From: Patescibacteria group bacterium
GTDB taxonomy: Bacteria > Patescibacteriota > Gracilibacteria > UBA1369
Assembly: GCA_963169655.1 (NCBI GenBank)
Contig: CAUJCM010000001.1
Coordinates: 248,001-312,000 of the forward strand
Length of the DNA: 64,000 nt
Direction of reading: 5' to 3'
The position numbers and the translations under genes are program-made. Each line of letters opens with the position of its first letter. Position 1 is the first letter of the stretch. The notes under the pieces are model-generated. The model was not told where the DNA came from and searched no databases. It was given only the letters and a program-made list of their open reading frames with translations. Shown here in pieces: positions 52,372 to 63,435 of the stretch.

Positions 52372-52448
52372 GGGCGATTAGCTCAGTTGGTTAGAGCGCG
52401 TCACTGATAATGACGAGGTCCGAGGTTCAAATCCCCGATCGCCCACCA
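52372..52448 (+). tRNA. tRNA-Ile (anticodon GAT)
   Basis: Acceptor GGGCGAT/ATCGCCC, anticodon stem CGTCA/TGACG with loop CTGATAA, T arm CGAGG-TTCAAAT-CCCCG. CCA is encoded. It is followed after 12 bases by a coding region. Confidence 0.96.
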
Positions 52449-52460
52449 TTAATTTTCTAT

Positions 52461-53393
52461 ATGAATAATATAAATGATTGGAAAGATATTAATCTTTTAG
52501 AATTGGACAAAGTAAAAATAAATGCTTCTTTAGCTAAGGAATCTTTTGATATTTATAGTGATACTTTATCTGTAAATAAACAAAATTATAAAATGTTAAG
52601 CTCTTCTGAATTTTTAGTGCCTATTTATTTTAATTGGTTAAAAATTATAGATTCTTCTTCTTTGATGTTAAGCAATAGTATTTCGTTATCTAGACAGAAA
52701 ATCGTTAGGAAGGCTTTAAATCAGGCAAAGAATAAAGGATATTTTGTAAGAGTTACTAATCCTATTAATAAGGATGATTTTAATAGGTTTAAGCAATTTT
52801 ATGAAAATTTTGGACAAGAACATCATTATGAACTTCTTTTGAATGATAGATTTTTTGAGAATCGAAATAAAAGCAAAATGGCTTTATTAGAAATTTATAA
52901 TAGTGATAATGAGTATTTTGGTGGTAAGTTAATTTTTATAAAAGATACCACAATTTCTGGTAGTTTTCGTGCTTTAGCAAGAACTAAAGATATTAAAGAA
53001 GGGTTTGATCTTTTATGTGAAAATGCTGTTTATGATTTTGCAGTACAAAGAGGATACAGGAAGCTTACAAGAGGGCAGGATTTTAATTTAAAGGGTGTTC
53101 AAAATCGTAGCATTGGTTTACTTTGGAACAAACTGAAGTGGGGATATAAACCTTGTTTAAAAAGAAAAACACCTCGAGTTTATGTAGATTTTAAATTTTT
53201 AAATAATGTAAATTTTGAGACGGTAGCATTTATTTCTATTGAAAATGAAAAAGATCTAAATGTAAAAAATCAAAAGTTAAATTTAAATTTTATATGTAAA
53301 AACGGAATTATCACTGAGCAAGTAAGAGAGGTGATTGATAAAACTTATTTAACTGTTAAGGTTTTTGACCACGAATTTAAGCGATTAAATTAA
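52461..53393 (+). CDS. Acyltransferase-like protein (GNAT/FemAB-like fold)
   Basis: I use ATG 52461; the longer open frame starts inside tRNA-Ile and is not credible. The roughly 310-residue protein has an N-terminal helical part and, near residues 150-240, the pattern GGKLIFIKDTTISGSFRALA ... LLCENAVYDFAVQRGYRKLTRG. This is like the acyl-CoA-binding region of GNAT and FemAB enzymes. FemAB proteins add amino acids to peptidoglycan, but tRNA-dependent activity cannot be inferred here. A long C-terminal tail is unassigned. It overlaps hemW by 9 bases, tail to tail. Confidence 0.55.
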   Translation: MNNINDWKDINLLELDKVKINASLAKESFDIYSDTLSVNKQNYKMLSSSEFLVPIYFNWLKIIDSSSLMLSNSISLSRQKIVRKALNQAKNKGYFVRVTNPINKDDFNRFKQFYENFGQEHHYELLLNDRFFENRNKSKMALLEIYNSDNEYFGGKLIFIKDTTISGSFRALARTKDIKEGFDLLCENAVYDFAVQRGYRKLTRGQDFNLKGVQNRSIGLLWNKLKWGYKPCLKRKTPRVYVDFKFLNNVNFETVAFISIENEKDLNVKNQKLNLNFICKNGIITEQVREVIDKTYLTVKVFDHEFKRLN

Positions 53394-54488
53394 CTCTTTA
53401 GTTATTCTATCTAATATTAAAAAGCCTTGTTCAGTTGGTTTTAAGTGAGTAGTTGTGTATTTTAGTTCTTTGGGAATATATTTATGAGCATTCTTCAATA
53501 AAATTTGTAAGTGCTTTCCTCCATAAAGTTTTTTATATTTGTTTAAATTAATACCAATGCTCTGCCTTAATGATAACATAATAAAATCCATTCTTTTAAT
53601 ATCTTTGTCTAATTTGTATTTATCTTCTATTAGAATTGGATTTTCTAGATATTTTTCAAAATTTCTAATATTTTCACTAACTTCATTATTTATAAAAGAG
53701 TGTCCCCCTAGCCCTAATCCAAGATACTCTTCTTGATTCCAATATCTGATATTGTGCTTACATTCAAATCCTTTTTTGGCATAATTGCTAACTTCATAGT
53801 GTAAAAACTTTTCTTTTTTTAGTTTTTTGATTAAAAACTTATACATCTCTATTTGCTCCTCTTCTTTTGGGCTATCTTTAATGAAAGTATCAATTCTTTT
53901 TGTATCATAAGATAAAAAATAGGCAGACAAATGTTTAGGATTAAAGGACAATATAATATCTATATGCTCTTTAAATTCTTCTAAAGTTTGATATGGAAGT
54001 CCCATAATTAAATCACATCCATAGTTTATAAAGTTACTATCTTTTAATTCTTTTAATACTTGTAAAGTTACGATTTCATTATGTGGCCTGGCTACTTTCC
54101 AAAGCGTTTTTCGATTTAAACTTTGTACCCCTAAAGAAATTCTATTAATTCCAATTTTTTTAAAATATTGAATTTTTTCTGTATTAAGGCTTTCTGGATT
54201 ACATTCAATTGATATTTCAACATTACCATCAATATTGAAATTTATTTTAAGAATATCTATTATTTGTTTTATTAACTTTTTGTCTATTAAACTTGGTGTT
54301 CCACCTCCAAAATAAATGGTATCAACTTGGTAATCTTGAAATTTTTTACTTTTTAATAGAATTTCCTTTTTTAACGCTTCTATATATACATCTATATAAG
54401 TACTTTTATTTGCGAAAGTTAAAAAATTACAATATACACAAATAGTTTTGCAAAAAGGAATGTGTATATATAGCCCTAAAGTTTTCAT
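53385..54488 (-). CDS. hemW: HemW-like radical SAM protein
   Basis: The roughly 367-residue protein opens KTLGLYIHIPFCKTICVYCNF, with the CxxxCxxC that holds the 4Fe-4S cluster. Later motifs TIYFGGGTPSLI, IECNPES, GINRISLGVQSLNRKTL and NYGCDLIMGLPYQTLEEF fit the HemN/HemW group. It lacks the N-terminal extension of true coproporphyrinogen oxidases, so HemW (heme chaperone) is preferred. ATG 54488 is chosen over an upstream TTG. It lies opposite in direction to the rRNA units on both sides. Confidence 0.88.
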   Translation of the reverse strand: MKTLGLYIHIPFCKTICVYCNFLTFANKSTYIDVYIEALKKEILLKSKKFQDYQVDTIYFGGGTPSLIDKKLIKQIIDILKINFNIDGNVEISIECNPESLNTEKIQYFKKIGINRISLGVQSLNRKTLWKVARPHNEIVTLQVLKELKDSNFINYGCDLIMGLPYQTLEEFKEHIDIILSFNPKHLSAYFLSYDTKRIDTFIKDSPKEEEQIEMYKFLIKKLKKEKFLHYEVSNYAKKGFECKHNIRYWNQEEYLGLGLGGHSFINNEVSENIRNFEKYLENPILIEDKYKLDKDIKRMDFIMLSLRQSIGINLNKYKKLYGGKHLQILLKNAHKYIPKELKYTTTHLKPTEQGFLILDRITKELI

Positions 54489-54553
54489 TTTATTGTTAAT
54501 CAACTAGTTTTTTTAGTTAATTTTGACTATAATATATATAGTATAAAACAAAT

Positions 54554-54793
54554 ATGAAATTGTTAATTTTTCTTTTAGGTTTTCCAATAGCTCTATTAAT
54601 GATGATTTATAGGGAGAGAATTGTTAATTTTACTGGTAAAATGACATGGGCTGAACAGTATTTGGGTAGCGGTGGTACATATAATTTAGTTATTATTGTG
54701 GCTGTTGTAGTTTGGCTAGGTTGTATGATGTATGCCCTAGGTAGCTTTGACCAAATTTTTGGTTTGTTCGCTTTTTTATTTGGAAAATCTTAG
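54554..54793 (+). CDS. Small two-helix membrane protein
   Basis: The 79-residue protein has two hydrophobic segments (residues 2-18 and 44-75) joined by RERIVNFTGKMTWAEQYLGSGGTYN. No function is known to me. The start of the second half has a GSGGTYN motif. A TATAAT at 54528-54533 lies 21 bases upstream. It is the last gene before the 23S promoter. Confidence 0.65.
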   Translation: MKLLIFLLGFPIALLMMIYRERIVNFTGKMTWAEQYLGSGGTYNLVIIVAVVVWLGCMMYALGSFDQIFGLFAFLFGKS

Positions 54794-54860
54794 TTATTTA
54801 GGGTAGAAACTTGTTGTTCTTGCGGTTTTTGTATGTAATAAAAAAAGTATAAGTTTTTTC

Positions 54861-54888
54861 TTGACATCGTCATAACAATACATATAAT
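54861..54888 (+). promoter_or_regulatory. Promoter of the 23S-5S rRNA unit
   Basis: A perfect TTGACA (54861-54866), a 16-base spacer and a perfect TATAAT (54883-54888), about 180 bases before the mature 23S. Confidence 0.85.
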
Positions 54889-54967
54889 AGGGTGGCTTTC
54901 ATCGGGAAGACAGATTTACTTGTACTGATGGTGGTATTACTGGTGGAAGAGAACATTGAAAATTGGT

Positions 54968-55070
54968 GTAGTAAAAATAATAATGTAATTAAAACTGAAT
55001 ATATACAAAAAGTCATTATATTCAGCTAGTAATCTTTATTGATTGCTAGTTAAAGATAATGCAAATCATG

Positions 55071-55075
<5 letters not shown>
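54968..55075 (+). other. 23S processing stalk, 5' arms
   Basis: Three segments pair with the 3' flank in register: 54968-54981 with 58115-58128 (14 bp), 55029-55049 with 58093-58113 (21 bp, two wobble pairs), and 55061-55075 with 58071-58085. A local hairpin (CTGAATATA ... TATATTCAG) lies between the first two. Confidence 0.8.
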
Positions 55076-58070
<2,995 letters not shown>

Positions 58071-58075
<5 letters not shown>

Positions 58076-58128
58076 AATGATTTGCACTTTATCTAGCAAT
58101 TAATGAAGATTACAATTATTTTTACTAC
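58071..58128 (+). other. 23S processing stalk, 3' arms
   Basis: Complementary to 54968-55075 as described there. It ends about 30 bases before the 5S gene. Confidence 0.8.
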
Positions 58129-58153
58129 TATCAATTGACAATGCTTTATTAAA

Positions 58154-58295
58154 AGGCACTGTCTTGGTGATTATAGAGAAAGGGGTACACCTGTTCCCAT
58201 CCCGAACACAGAAGTTAAGCCTTTCTTCGCTGATGTTACTTGAACATTAGATTCAGGGAAAGTAGGACGTCGCCAAGACAGTGCTTTTTATTTTT
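58154..58295 (+). terminator. Terminator formed around the 5S helix
   Basis: The 5S terminal helix extends outward (AAAGGCACTGTCTTGG against CCAAGACAGTGCTTTTT) and ends in T-runs, so it can end the 23S-5S transcript. Confidence 0.5.
58160..58280 (+). rRNA. rrf: 5S ribosomal RNA
   Basis: About 121 bases with terminal helix TGTCTTGG/CCAAGACA, the conserved CCCATCCCGAACACAGAAGTTAAG segment split across 58197-58220 and the late AGTAGGACGTCGCC. It lies about 85 bases after the 23S. Confidence 0.93.
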
Positions 58296-59085
58296 GTTGA
58301 GCTTGATTGACTATTTCTTGAGTTTTAGATTCATCTATATCTGTTCCTATATCTTCTGTTAGTATTTTTTGATCATCTTTTATATCACTTTGATCCCATT
58401 CATCTCCTTTTTGATATCTAGAAGCTATTGGGTTGTTTATTTCATACATTAATTGTATTAACTCTTTGGTTGTTAATTCTTCACTTTTTAATCCACAGTT
58501 TTCTAGGCCAATTTTAACTCCGTTTAATCTTTGAGTTAGTTTTTTTCTTAATTCTTCAAATTCTTTTCTTCTTCTTTTAATTTCTCCATATGAATCTTTG
58601 GAATTAATGAAGCTGAACATTTTTTCTAGGAATGTAAGATTTTTTGACCTGTATGGATCTTGAGACACTATTACATAAAATTCTTTTGACATAATATCTG
58701 CATATTCAACGAGTTTTTGTATATATTCAACATATTCTACTGTTTGTTTTTGTAATAAATAGTTTGTTTGTTTTGCCCCAATTTCTCTTAAATTATCTAA
58801 ATAATTGTCTATGTCCAACTTCTTGGATCTGATAACTATTTGTAATGGGTCTTCTAATGTGTTTAAAAATCCTTGATATGAGTAGATGATTGCATTTTGT
58901 TCATCTTCTGATTTTAGATTGAAATTAATACTGGAGACTTTCAAAATGGCTCTTAGCCCTCCATTTTTTAGTATTAATGTATTTTCTCTTATTTCTGAGA
59001 TTCTTAAGTATGTTTGAGTACTTAGAGTTGGTCCTTGTTTTAATTTTGAATCCTTGACACTAGGATTTGTCTTTTGTTCTGCCAT
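58288..59085 (-). CDS. TraC / VirB4 N-terminal-like protein
   Basis: The 265-residue protein resembles the N-terminal domain of VirB4/TraC ATPases: TYLRISEIRENTLILKNGGL, then ILKVSSINFNLKSEDEQNAI, LNTLEDPLQIVIRSKKLDID and EFYVIVSQDPY. It has no Walker motifs, and its C-terminal 60 residues are polar. Directly upstream is the PrgI gene with no gap, as in conjugative type IV systems. It may pair with the separate VirB4-type ATPase at 31949. Confidence 0.75.
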   Translation of the reverse strand: MAEQKTNPSVKDSKLKQGPTLSTQTYLRISEIRENTLILKNGGLRAILKVSSINFNLKSEDEQNAIIYSYQGFLNTLEDPLQIVIRSKKLDIDNYLDNLREIGAKQTNYLLQKQTVEYVEYIQKLVEYADIMSKEFYVIVSQDPYRSKNLTFLEKMFSFINSKDSYGEIKRRRKEFEELRKKLTQRLNGVKIGLENCGLKSEELTTKELIQLMYEINNPIASRYQKGDEWDQSDIKDDQKILTEDIGTDIDESKTQEIVNQAQQK

Positions 59086-59511
59086 TTATTTTTGGTCTAA
59101 TATTTTTGTTAATTCTTCTAATGATTTTTTCTTTTTTTCTTGATCTACTTCAATTGCTTTTTGAATATTCTTTTTTTTCTTTGATGGGGTTTGTATATAG
59201 ATTAATCTTGATGGATCTCCAGTTCCTTTTAACCAGTACCTTTTTTTAGGAAGTATTAAAGACTCTATTAAATATAGAATATATCTTTCAAAAACTAAAT
59301 CTAATGGCTTGATAAAGGCAAATGTTAAAGTCATCAAAACTATAAGTACAATTGGAATGATATATGTAATAACTTCATATTCACGGGCCAATAGCGTGAA
59401 TATTGCATAACATAAACTAAAACCTACACCACAAATAATCAATTGTCTTAAGGTTAAAGGGCCAACAATTCTATCTTCTCTTTGTACATCTTGAGGTACT
59501 TTGTATTGCAT
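59086..59511 (-). CDS. PrgI-family membrane protein
   Basis: The 141-residue protein begins MQYKVPQDVQREDRIVGPLT, followed by two membrane helices (residues 25-70) and PLDLVFERYILYLIESLILPKKRYW. This is the typical PrgI pattern; PrgI is a small inner-membrane partner of VirB4 in Gram-positive-type conjugation systems. The C-terminal 40 residues are lysine-rich. Its stop abuts the TraC-like start codon. Confidence 0.82.
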   Translation of the reverse strand: MQYKVPQDVQREDRIVGPLTLRQLIICGVGFSLCYAIFTLLAREYEVITYIIPIVLIVLMTLTFAFIKPLDLVFERYILYLIESLILPKKRYWLKGTGDPSRLIYIQTPSKKKKNIQKAIEVDQEKKKKSLEELTKILDQK

Positions 59512-59583
59512 TTATTTTTGTTAAATCACTCTATTATAACAAAAAAATGATAATTTTGAAAGATTGTAGAATTGGCTGAAAGT

Positions 59584-59618
59584 AAAAAAAACCTAATAAG
59601 AATACTTACTAGGTTTTT
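59584..59618 (-). terminator. Terminator of the small gene at 59637
   Basis: The inverted repeat AACCTAATAAG/CTTACTAGGTT (one mismatch) is flanked by A-run and T-run. On the minus strand it ends in T. Confidence 0.75.
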
Positions 59619-59636
59619 GAGAGCTTTTTAAGATGT

Positions 59637-59837
59637 TTAATCATTATCCTTTATTTGATTTCCTTGTTCAAAGAAGTTTAAAATCTGTTCTTTTGTCAAT
59701 TTTACACCACGTGTTAATTGCTCTATTTCTGCATTGTTTAGTTCAGGATACATTACAGCTAAAATAGTGGCTTGATCTATTGATTCAAGACTTTCAGGGC
59801 AATTTTGTAATTGCTCTCTTAATTCTTTTTTATTCAT
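59637..59837 (-). CDS. Small hypothetical protein
   Basis: The 66-residue acidic, helical protein has no membrane segment. The pattern CPESLESIDQATILAVMYPE ... LTRGVKLTKEQILNFFEQG is unassigned. A proper terminator just beyond its stop and its own upstream spacer support a real, monocistronic gene. Confidence 0.6.
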   Translation of the reverse strand: MNKKELREQLQNCPESLESIDQATILAVMYPELNNAEIEQLTRGVKLTKEQILNFFEQGNQIKDND

Positions 59838-60006
59838 AGTATTTTATTTATGAAATCTATTATTTATTTATATAATATTTTACAATTGTTGTCAAGTTTA
59901 ATTATAAAATTTATTTAAACGATTTTTTGATAAATTTAAATTTAATTTTATTTTCAATTGTTTTTTGATAGCTTTTTGTTAGTATTTGGTGGATAAAATT
60001 TTCGCT

Positions 60007-61830
60007 ATGTCTACAGATAAAATAAGAAATTTTTGTATTGTTGCTCATATTGATCATGGGAAGTCTACTTTGGCTGATAGATTACTTGAGATTACTGGAA
60101 CGATTGCAAAAAGAGATATGAAAAATAAGCAAATGCTGGATATGATGGATTTGGAACAAGAAAGGGGAATTACCATTAAACTTACTCCTGTAAGAATGGA
60201 ATATGAATATAAAGGTGAAAAGTATATTTTAAATTTGATAGATACTCCAGGACATGTGGATTTTACTTATGAAGTTTCAAGGAGCTTAGCGGCGTGTGAG
60301 GGTGCAATTTTAGTAGTTGATGCTACTCAAGGTATTGAGGCTCAGACTCTCGCGAATTGTTATATGGCTTTAGAACATGATTTAAAGATTATTCCTGTAT
60401 TAAATAAAATTGATTTACCTTCTGCTGATGTCGAAAAATATGCTAATGAAATTGAAAATACTTTAGCTATATCTAAAGAAGAGATAATACCTATTTCTGC
60501 AAAAGAAGGAACTAATGTTGAGAAAATTTTAGAGGCTGTTATTGAAAGATTTGACCCACCAAAAAATGCTGATGCAAATGATGAGACTAAAGCGCTTATT
60601 TTTGATTCGGTTTATGATTCATATAAAGGTGTAGTGGCTTACGTTCGAGTATTTTCTGGTGATTTAAAGAAAGGAGATAAAGTAGTTTATTTACATAGTA
60701 AAAATGAACTTGAAGTAGTTGAAGTTGGTTATTTTAAACCGAAATACGTTGTTGCCGATAAATTGGAAACTGGAGAAGTTGGATATATTGTAACTGGTTT
60801 TAAAGATGTTTCTCATGCTAGAGTGGGGGATACAATTTGGAAACCTGGAAAAGAGAAGATAGAAAGTTTTAAAGCACAGCCACTTGAAGGTTATAAAGAG
60901 GTAAAACCTTTTGTTTTTGCTTCTATTTATTGTGTTAATGGAGAAGATTATCCGCTTCTTCGAGACGCTTTATTGAAATTACAACTAAGTGATTCTGCCT
61001 TAACTTTTGAGCCAGAGCAATCTTCTGCCTTGGGTTTTGGGTTTAGGACTGGATTTTTAGGATTACTTCATATGGAGATTGTCCAAGAAAGATTAGAAAG
61101 AGAATATAATTTAGATTTAGTTGTTACGGCTCCTTCTGTGTCTTATATAGTGAAACAGAAAAGTAAAGAAGGTGTAGAGAGTGAAATTGTAGTTTTGAGT
61201 CCATCTGATTTACCAGATCCTGCTATTATAGAATCTATTAGTGAGCCTTGGGTAAAAGTAGAACTGTTATTTCCTAAGGAATATATTGGGGGGATTATGT
61301 CTTTAGTCCAAGAAAAGAGGGGAACACAAAAAAATTATAATTATATTGATGAAAATAGAATTATTTTGATGGCAGAAATTCCATTGGCGTCCATAGTTAT
61401 TGATTTTTTTGACTTATTAAAAAGCATAACTTCTGGCTATGGGTCAATGAATTATGAATTTTTAGAATATAGAGTAGGTGATTTAGTTAAATTAGATATG
61501 AAAATTGCAGGAGAAGTTGTAGATGCATTGGCGGTAATAGCTTATAGACCTGATGCACATCATATAGGTATGGCTATAGCTAAAAAATTAAAAGATTTAA
61601 TTCCTAAAGCACAGTTTGAAATTGCCATTCAGGCTGCAATTGGAGGAAAAATTGTGGCTAGAGAAACAATTTCAGCATTGAGAAAAGATGTTACTGCAAA
61701 ATTATATGGTGGTGATAGAACTAGAAAAGATAAATTATTAAAAAAACAAAAAGAAGGTAAAAAAAGGATGAAAATGATTGGTAAAGTACAACTTCCTCAA
61801 GAAGCTTTTTTAGCTGTCTTAAAGAAATAA
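60007..61830 (+). CDS. lepA: Elongation factor 4 (LepA)
   Basis: LepA is a ribosome-bound GTPase. The protein of about 607 residues starts at ATG 60007 (STDKIRNFCIVAHIDHGKST). TTG 59986 and GTG 59989 would add a few residues that the family lacks. G motifs are AHIDHGKST, DTPGHVDF and NKIDLP. The LepA C-terminal domain includes GYGSMNYEF and KLYGGDRTRKDKLLKKQKEGKKRMK, which binds the ribosome. It is complete. Confidence 0.97.
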   Translation: MSTDKIRNFCIVAHIDHGKSTLADRLLEITGTIAKRDMKNKQMLDMMDLEQERGITIKLTPVRMEYEYKGEKYILNLIDTPGHVDFTYEVSRSLAACEGAILVVDATQGIEAQTLANCYMALEHDLKIIPVLNKIDLPSADVEKYANEIENTLAISKEEIIPISAKEGTNVEKILEAVIERFDPPKNADANDETKALIFDSVYDSYKGVVAYVRVFSGDLKKGDKVVYLHSKNELEVVEVGYFKPKYVVADKLETGEVGYIVTGFKDVSHARVGDTIWKPGKEKIESFKAQPLEGYKEVKPFVFASIYCVNGEDYPLLRDALLKLQLSDSALTFEPEQSSALGFGFRTGFLGLLHMEIVQERLEREYNLDLVVTAPSVSYIVKQKSKEGVESEIVVLSPSDLPDPAIIESISEPWVKVELLFPKEYIGGIMSLVQEKRGTQKNYNYIDENRIILMAEIPLASIVIDFFDLLKSITSGYGSMNYEFLEYRVGDLVKLDMKIAGEVVDALAVIAYRPDAHHIGMAIAKKLKDLIPKAQFEIAIQAAIGGKIVARETISALRKDVTAKLYGGDRTRKDKLLKKQKEGKKRMKMIGKVQLPQEAFLAVLKK

Positions 61831-61888
61831 TTTGTAGTTTAAAAAGGGCGTATTTTTTGTTATAATATAAGGATTTAAGTGATTAATC

Positions 61889-63433
61889 TTGAAATTTTTT
61901 AATGAAAAATTAGGCTCATTTTTACTGGTATTAATTATTATTTTATCAGGAAGTGGTTTATTTTTTGAAGATCAAGTAAGTGGCTTGGTCAGCTTATTTA
62001 GTTATGATAAAGATCAAATAGATTATTCAGGAAAAATATTAAATATAACTTATTTATTTTCACCAAAGTCATTGAATCCTTATACAGAAGATCCTGCAAT
62101 TCTTTCTCGATTAAATGATGTTTATGAAGGGTTAGTATTTTTGGATGAAAATTTTAGTATAAGACCACAATTAGCAGTGTCTTATGGTTTGATTAATGGT
62201 ATAGAATGGGAAATGACTTTAAGGAAAGGTGTTAAATTTCACAATGGCAAGGAACTTGATTTAGAAGATGTTATTTATAGTTTGGATTTAGCTAAAAAGA
62301 CTAATACTGGGTTTGCAGTAGATTTTTTTGATACGGTTTCTTCTTATGAAAAAGTTGATGATACAACGATCAAATTTATTACTCATGCTCCTGATCCATT
62401 ATTTTTGAATAAATTATCTAAAATAAAAATTTTACCTGCTAATTTTGAAGATTTTGATCATCCAATTGGAACTGGCCCTTATCAAATTACTGATTCAACT
62501 GACTTTAATAATATTATATATACTAGAAATGAAAATTATTGGGGTAACTTACCATATTTTGGACGAGTACAAATAAAATCAATAACAGGGAAAAATGATA
62601 GAGTTGATAGTTTGATTAATGGTGAAACTGACTTTTTAGTTGATGTTCCACCTGATGCAGTAAATGAACTTCAAGATCGGCAATTTAAAGTAGATTTTAT
62701 TCCTAGTTTAGAGGTTGGTTTTGTAATGTTTAACTTAAATGATAGAAATTTTGCTAAAAAAGAAGTGCGTAAGGCAATTGCTAATGCTTTAAATAAAGAG
62801 AGTTTTTTGGATTTAGCTATGGGATATGCGAAGCCAATTAATCAATTTATACCAAATGGAGTTTTTGGTTATAACCCAGATATTATTGGATTTGATTATG
62901 ATTCAAGTCTTGCTGAGAAAGAATTATCCAAAATTATTTCTAGTTTTGAAAAGTTAAAGGTTAGTTTTTATTATCCTGAAAATTTGAAATTATTAGGTCA
63001 ATATTTTAAAGATCAATTAATTATTGTTGGGATTGATTTAAATTTAAATTCATTAACAGATAATGGTTTGCAAGAAGGTATTATGTCTGGAAAATTATCT
63101 TTTTATTATATGGGATGGAGAAATGATAGTGGGGATGCTTTACCATTTTTAAAATCTATAATTCATTCTAAAACTAAGGATGCTTATGGAATTTATAATG
63201 GAGGTAATTATAAGAATACAAAAGTTGATCAGTTAATTGAGAAAAGTGAGACTAATTTAAATTTGAAAGAAAGATTAGAAGATATGCAAGAAGCTATGAG
63301 AATAGTTGTAGATGAAGATATTATTGGGGTTCCTCTTTTTGAAACTCAATCAATTTTTGCTTATAGGAATAATTTATTATTTAATCCTCGTTTAGATTCT
63401 TTAGTATATCCATCACAAATACAACAAAAATAA
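61889..63433 (+). CDS. Peptide/oligopeptide ABC transporter substrate-binding protein (SBP family 5)
   Basis: The 514-residue protein begins with TTG 61889 and has one N-terminal membrane anchor (residues 10-27, no lipobox cysteine). The extracellular part has the family 5 pattern: SPKSLNPYTEDP, VYEGLVFLDENFSIRPQLA, WEMTLRKGVKFHNGKELDLEDVIYSLD, GTGPYQI and FAKKEVRKAIANALNK. Family members deliver peptides to Opp/Dpp permeases, and some act as receptors. Permease genes are not visible. A membrane sensor gene starts 2 bases later, so signalling is possible. A TATAAT box lies at 61861-61866. Confidence 0.87.
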   Translation: MKFFNEKLGSFLLVLIIILSGSGLFFEDQVSGLVSLFSYDKDQIDYSGKILNITYLFSPKSLNPYTEDPAILSRLNDVYEGLVFLDENFSIRPQLAVSYGLINGIEWEMTLRKGVKFHNGKELDLEDVIYSLDLAKKTNTGFAVDFFDTVSSYEKVDDTTIKFITHAPDPLFLNKLSKIKILPANFEDFDHPIGTGPYQITDSTDFNNIIYTRNENYWGNLPYFGRVQIKSITGKNDRVDSLINGETDFLVDVPPDAVNELQDRQFKVDFIPSLEVGFVMFNLNDRNFAKKEVRKAIANALNKESFLDLAMGYAKPINQFIPNGVFGYNPDIIGFDYDSSLAEKELSKIISSFEKLKVSFYYPENLKLLGQYFKDQLIIVGIDLNLNSLTDNGLQEGIMSGKLSFYYMGWRNDSGDALPFLKSIIHSKTKDAYGIYNGGNYKNTKVDQLIEKSETNLNLKERLEDMQEAMRIVVDEDIIGVPLFETQSIFAYRNNLLFNPRLDSLVYPSQIQQK

Positions 63434-63435
63434 TT

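Noticed and set aside
52410..52460. Upstream extension of the acyltransferase-like gene
   Set aside because: It would begin inside tRNA-Ile; ATG 52461 just after the tRNA is the natural start.
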